Shown here piece by piece: positions 35,504-38,683 of a stretch of 38,683 nt of DNA. The stretch comes from an uncultured Treponema sp. (GTDB taxonomy: Bacteria > Spirochaetota > Spirochaetia > Treponematales > Treponemataceae): assembly GCA_946185185.1 (NCBI GenBank), contig CAMHIV010000004.1:1-38683 (forward strand). Reading direction: 5' to 3'. The position numbers were made by a program, and so were the translations under genes. How positions within the stretch are numbered: position 1 is the first letter of the stretch; each line of letters opens with the position of its first letter. Below the pieces are notes generated by a model. The model saw only the letters and a program-made list of their open reading frames with translations. It was not told the DNA's origin and did not search any database.

Positions 35504-37153
35504 CTATTGCAACTTCTTAAACACATTCATGTCCATTTCGCCGGAAGATTTGGCTACAATGGCGGTAACTACAACGTCTCCGAGGCAGTTACTCATACAC
35601 AGGAACATACCAATTAATGGACCGATACCCATAATCAAGCTTACGCCTTCTGCAGGAACATGGAGCTGCTCCAGCAAAACAGACAGACAGATTACAACAC
35701 CACCAGGAATTCCAGGAGCACCAATCGAAAGAATAATAATCGTAACTGCCATTGTAATAAGATGTCCACTCGAAACCGGCATACCATAAACTTTCGCAAT
35801 AGCCAGGGCAAAAACCGAAAGCATTATACAGGTTCCATGCATATTAAGTGTAGAACCAAGTGGAATGGTCAAACTGCAGACTTTTGAACTGATTCCAAGC
35901 TTTGTCTGACAGGCTTCAATATTAAACGGAATAGCCGCGTTTGAAGATGCAATAGAAAAGGCCTGTACCATAGTCGGAAAATATTTTTTTAAGAGAAGAA
36001 TTGAATTTAACCTTCCCAGCAGAACCATTAAAATCATGTAAAAAACAATCATAACAAGAAGGCCGAAAATAAATGTAAACATCATTCCCGTAATAGAAAG
36101 CAAAGTTCCGGTACCAGTTATCAGAATCATAGATGCAATAGAACAAAAAATTGCGACAGGCATAAAATTAATCAGGATTCCGACAATTTTAATGAACAAT
36201 TCATTAAAAGCACTGAACAGAGATGTTAACACAATTGAATACTGACCAATTAATCCTGTTGCAACACCGCATAATACCGAAAGAATAATCAGCTGAGGCA
36301 TATTGTCAGTTAGAAATGGTTTTACAAAATTAGATGGAAAAATATTTATAATATTTTCTCTGATTGAAATTTCAGAATGCATTAGAGCTTGTGATGAGAC
36401 AACTCCATCTGTAATAAAAGTCGTATGCCCCGGTTTGAACAGATAGAAGGCTCCGATTCCGACAGAAACAGCAACTATTGTTGTAAGAAAATATAAAAGA
36501 AGGGTTTTTGTACCAATTTTCCCTAATTCACGCAAATTCGAAAAACCACTGATACAGTGAACAATTGAGAAAAAAACAACCGGCGCAATAACCATTCTTA
36601 AAGTGTTCAGATAAATAGTTTTTACCGGAGAAAGAACATAATCGTTCACCACCTGCCCAATTGACTGTGGAGCTAGAGCAGAAAGAACAAGTGCAAAAAC
36701 AATGGAGCTAAAAAAAGCCGCGAGTGTTTTGTAAAGAAAATTTCTTCGATATCTGTACAGAGTTATGCGAACATAATTATACCCGTCTTTATGTCTGTAT
36801 CGCAAATCTCCACCAAGAGAACGGAGCATGATATGGCGAAGATTATCCAACGCCTGCTGACCAACATCTTCGTCTGATTGAACGGCTGCAAAATGAATGT
36901 TGTCCATAAGGTTGTATTCATAACCAGGAGCGCTCATTTCAATAGTTGTACGGCCAAATGGTTTTTGAAGACTTATGCGAAGTGAACCTTTTCCGTTTGA
37001 ATGGTTAATTAAACTTTCAATTGCATCACGCGCAATCAGTAAAGTTTTTGTGTTGTCACGCTGGGGAACAAATAATTTAAGTGATTCTAAAATAAATTGA
37101 GCGGCTTTGCCGACCTCACTTTCTTCTATTGCGAATTGTGAAACTCTTCTCAT
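35504..37153 (-). CDS. Dicarboxylate/amino acid:cation symporter (DAACS) with N-terminal GHKL-ATPase-like domain
   Basis: 549 aa. DAACS motifs 'SSNAAIPFNIEACQTKLGISSKVCSLTIPLGSTLNMHGT' and 'MSNCLGDVVVTAIVAK'; about 140 aa soluble N-terminus preceding the first TM. Confidence 0.88.
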   Translation of the reverse strand: MRRVSQFAIEESEVGKAAQFILESLKLFVPQRDNTKTLLIARDAIESLINHSNGKGSLRISLQKPFGRTTIEMSAPGYEYNLMDNIHFAAVQSDEDVGQQALDNLRHIMLRSLGGDLRYRHKDGYNYVRITLYRYRRNFLYKTLAAFFSSIVFALVLSALAPQSIGQVVNDYVLSPVKTIYLNTLRMVIAPVVFFSIVHCISGFSNLRELGKIGTKTLLLYFLTTIVAVSVGIGAFYLFKPGHTTFITDGVVSSQALMHSEISIRENIINIFPSNFVKPFLTDNMPQLIILSVLCGVATGLIGQYSIVLTSLFSAFNELFIKIVGILINFMPVAIFCSIASMILITGTGTLLSITGMMFTFIFGLLVMIVFYMILMVLLGRLNSILLLKKYFPTMVQAFSIASSNAAIPFNIEACQTKLGISSKVCSLTIPLGSTLNMHGTCIMLSVFALAIAKVYGMPVSSGHLITMAVTIIILSIGAPGIPGGVVICLSVLLEQLHVPAEGVSLIMGIGPLIGMFLCMSNCLGDVVVTAIVAKSSGEMDMNVFKKLQ

Positions 37154-37200
37154 GAGTTAAATTATAAACTCAAAAATGTATTTTTCAAATGAATTATGAA

Positions 37201-37508
37201 AATAGGACGAATGTCGAGTAGTTATTCTTCATTAAAATTGGCTCTCAGCGTGAACCTGCCCACAAAAAACGGCTGCTTACGCGCACTTCGTGACCGCGCT
37301 TCGCTTGTGCAGATGTTTTTTTGGGTCAGTCTCCCGCTTACGCCAATTTTAATTAAATATTTGCAAACTCGACAGTCTTCCTGCTAAATAATTCCTGTTG
37401 AACTATTGCAAGAAGTGTCACAACAAACAGAATGTTTTTCCATAATGCCTCGCTTCCCTCGCGCCAATTTTAATTATGTTTTTTCAAATTCGGCATTCAT
37501 CCTATTAC
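37201..37508. repeat. About 300-bp MITE-like element with imperfect terminal inverted repeats
   Basis: AATAGGACGAATGTCGAG (37201-37218) versus TTCGGCATTCATCCTATT (37489-37506), 15/18 as inverted repeat. Internal 15-bp direct repeats CGCCAATTTTAATTA at 37341-37355 and 37462-37476; inverted copy ATTAAAATTGGC at 37231-37242. Confidence 0.8.
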
Positions 37509-37518
37509 GTCAATCTTC

Positions 37519-38646
37519 TCACCCGCACAGCTCATCTATGAAATCCAGTAAATTCTGGGCGAGGTTGCCGTTTTTTAGGAGGCTTGCGGAAAAAGCTGAA
37601 AAGCTGGGCCGAAGTTTTTCGAATGCGAAAAGGAAATTGGTGAGGGATTCTTCCAAATTTCCAGTTTTACCGTTGTAAATCAGCCAGCAGTTTTCGACAA
37701 TAGAAAATAATTCCGGCAAAAAAAACGGTTTCATGGCATCTAATAAAGCCTGGACTTTTACAAGCTGGTAATCTTCGCTTTGCGGGTAGGCGTGCCATAC
37801 ATACGGGATTCCACATAAGGCGGCGCGACTTAAGCTGTCTTCTCCACGGATAAAAAGCAAATCCGCCGAGCACAAAAGTGCATCCCATTCTGTCTGGGGA
37901 ATAAAATCCATGGGAATTAAATCAAAGAAATCTTCCGAATTTTTTTTGCATTCTGAATACGCTTTAAAAAATGATTCAAAGCCGGCACCTTTTGCAAGCT
38001 TCACCTGAAGTTTAGATTCCGGTTTTAAAGAGCCGTTAAATTTTTGAAATGCTTTTACAGCCGGAGTCCAGTCTTTTGGATAACTGAAAAATACTATCCT
38101 ATGAGAATTGCCTTCTCCACCTTTTTTTAAAGAGTCTAGAAACGGTTTATCTAGAATCAGACCACCAGTTTTTGAAGTAAAGCCCGGCATAAAATTTATT
38201 TTTTTTACGCGGGCACTTCGAGTAAGAGAAAGCAATTTGTGAAAAGTTTCGGCATAAGGTTCGGCTGTAAGGTAATCGAGCATAATGATTTGAACTATAT
38301 TAGGAACCGTTTCCGAAAAAAGAAGCTGCTCAAGCCATTCCGGGCGTCCACACTGAAAGCATTCCAAAATAATGTGAGGCGGATTTTTTCTAAAAAGTTC
38401 GATACAAGACGAAGAATCCCATTGCAAAATCTGCCAGCCATTAACCAACTGAACTTCTTTTGAAGGATTTACGCCCGGTTCAAGAAGCGAAAAAGAATCC
38501 AGGTTATCAACTACGATTCGAAGATTTAGCTTCCCAGAAAGCTCTGTAAGGGCGCGGGCAAGCCGATAAACTACGCCGATGTCGCCAAAATTATCAACAA
38601 CTTTGCACAGAATAGTAATATCGTTAGGATTCAATTTTTCACACAT
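37519..38646 (-). CDS. earP: EF-P arginine rhamnosyltransferase EarP
   Basis: ORF extends to 38682; likely start at ATG 38646 (MCEKLNPND). 'CKVVDNFGDIGVVYRLARAL', 'LDYLTAEPYAE', 'FMPGFTSKTGGLIL', 'LLFIRGEDSLSRAALCGIPYVWHAYPQSEDYQLVKVQALL' are hallmark EarP motifs. Confidence 0.88.
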   Translation of the reverse strand: MCEKLNPNDITILCKVVDNFGDIGVVYRLARALTELSGKLNLRIVVDNLDSFSLLEPGVNPSKEVQLVNGWQILQWDSSSCIELFRKNPPHIILECFQCGRPEWLEQLLFSETVPNIVQIIMLDYLTAEPYAETFHKLLSLTRSARVKKINFMPGFTSKTGGLILDKPFLDSLKKGGEGNSHRIVFFSYPKDWTPAVKAFQKFNGSLKPESKLQVKLAKGAGFESFFKAYSECKKNSEDFFDLIPMDFIPQTEWDALLCSADLLFIRGEDSLSRAALCGIPYVWHAYPQSEDYQLVKVQALLDAMKPFFLPELFSIVENCWLIYNGKTGNLEESLTNFLFAFEKLRPSFSAFSASLLKNGNLAQNLLDFIDELCG

Positions 38647-38665
38647 GGGAAACAGTATACAAGGT

Positions 38666-38683
38666 GGTTTCGAGAGCCTCAAC
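38666..38683 (-). repeat. 18-bp repeat shared with the element at 3524-3620 (truncated by the window edge)
   Basis: GGTTTCGAGAGCCTCAAC at 38666-38683 is the exact reverse complement of 3537-3554. Confidence 0.7.

Noticed and set aside
37519-38682. N-terminally extended earP start at 38682 (MRLSKPPCILFP...)
   Set aside because: The extension is translated repeat sequence; conserved EarP similarity begins after MCEKLN at 38646.
1-38683. tRNA, rRNA, CRISPR arrays, prophage or transposase genes
   Set aside because: I scanned the intergenic gaps and ORF list and saw no supporting sequence; tRNAscan/Infernal runs would be decisive but were not available.

Overview
This AT-rich, densely coded bacterial chromosome window looks like a spirochaete of the Treponema type. 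That placement is an inference from gene content and the style of the lipoproteins and beta-helix proteins; no rRNA or tRNA is present to confirm it. I support 22 protein-coding genes. One of them, complement(<1..3482), runs off the left edge and is missing from the supplied ORF track. Main blocks: (1) a five-gene minus-strand run (class III cyclase, FecR-domain protein, beta-barrel-like protein, two beta-helix lipoproteins); (2) rlmJ, a beta-CASP/MBL nuclease, an SGNH hydrolase, hisB, an HD-GYP protein, a MATE transporter, an aldo/keto reductase and hisG; (3) a compact GH / Ppx-GppA / Ppk1 / OLD-like ATPase run; (4) a GatB-YqeY-asparaginase fusion whose hallmark catalytic residues look substituted in both enzyme halves; (5) efp with Arg at the modification-loop tip, plus an EarP (EF-P arginine rhamnosyltransferase) homolog; (6) a PQ-loop-like membrane domain fused to a degenerate SGNH domain; (7) a CitA/DcuS-CitB/DcuR two-component system near a dicarboxylate-type symporter that carries a GHKL-like N-terminal domain. 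At least two families of short non-coding inverted-repeat elements sit in the intergenic spaces. The strongest candidate for something undescribed is the GatB/asparaginase double pseudoenzyme-like fusion at 27725-30073.
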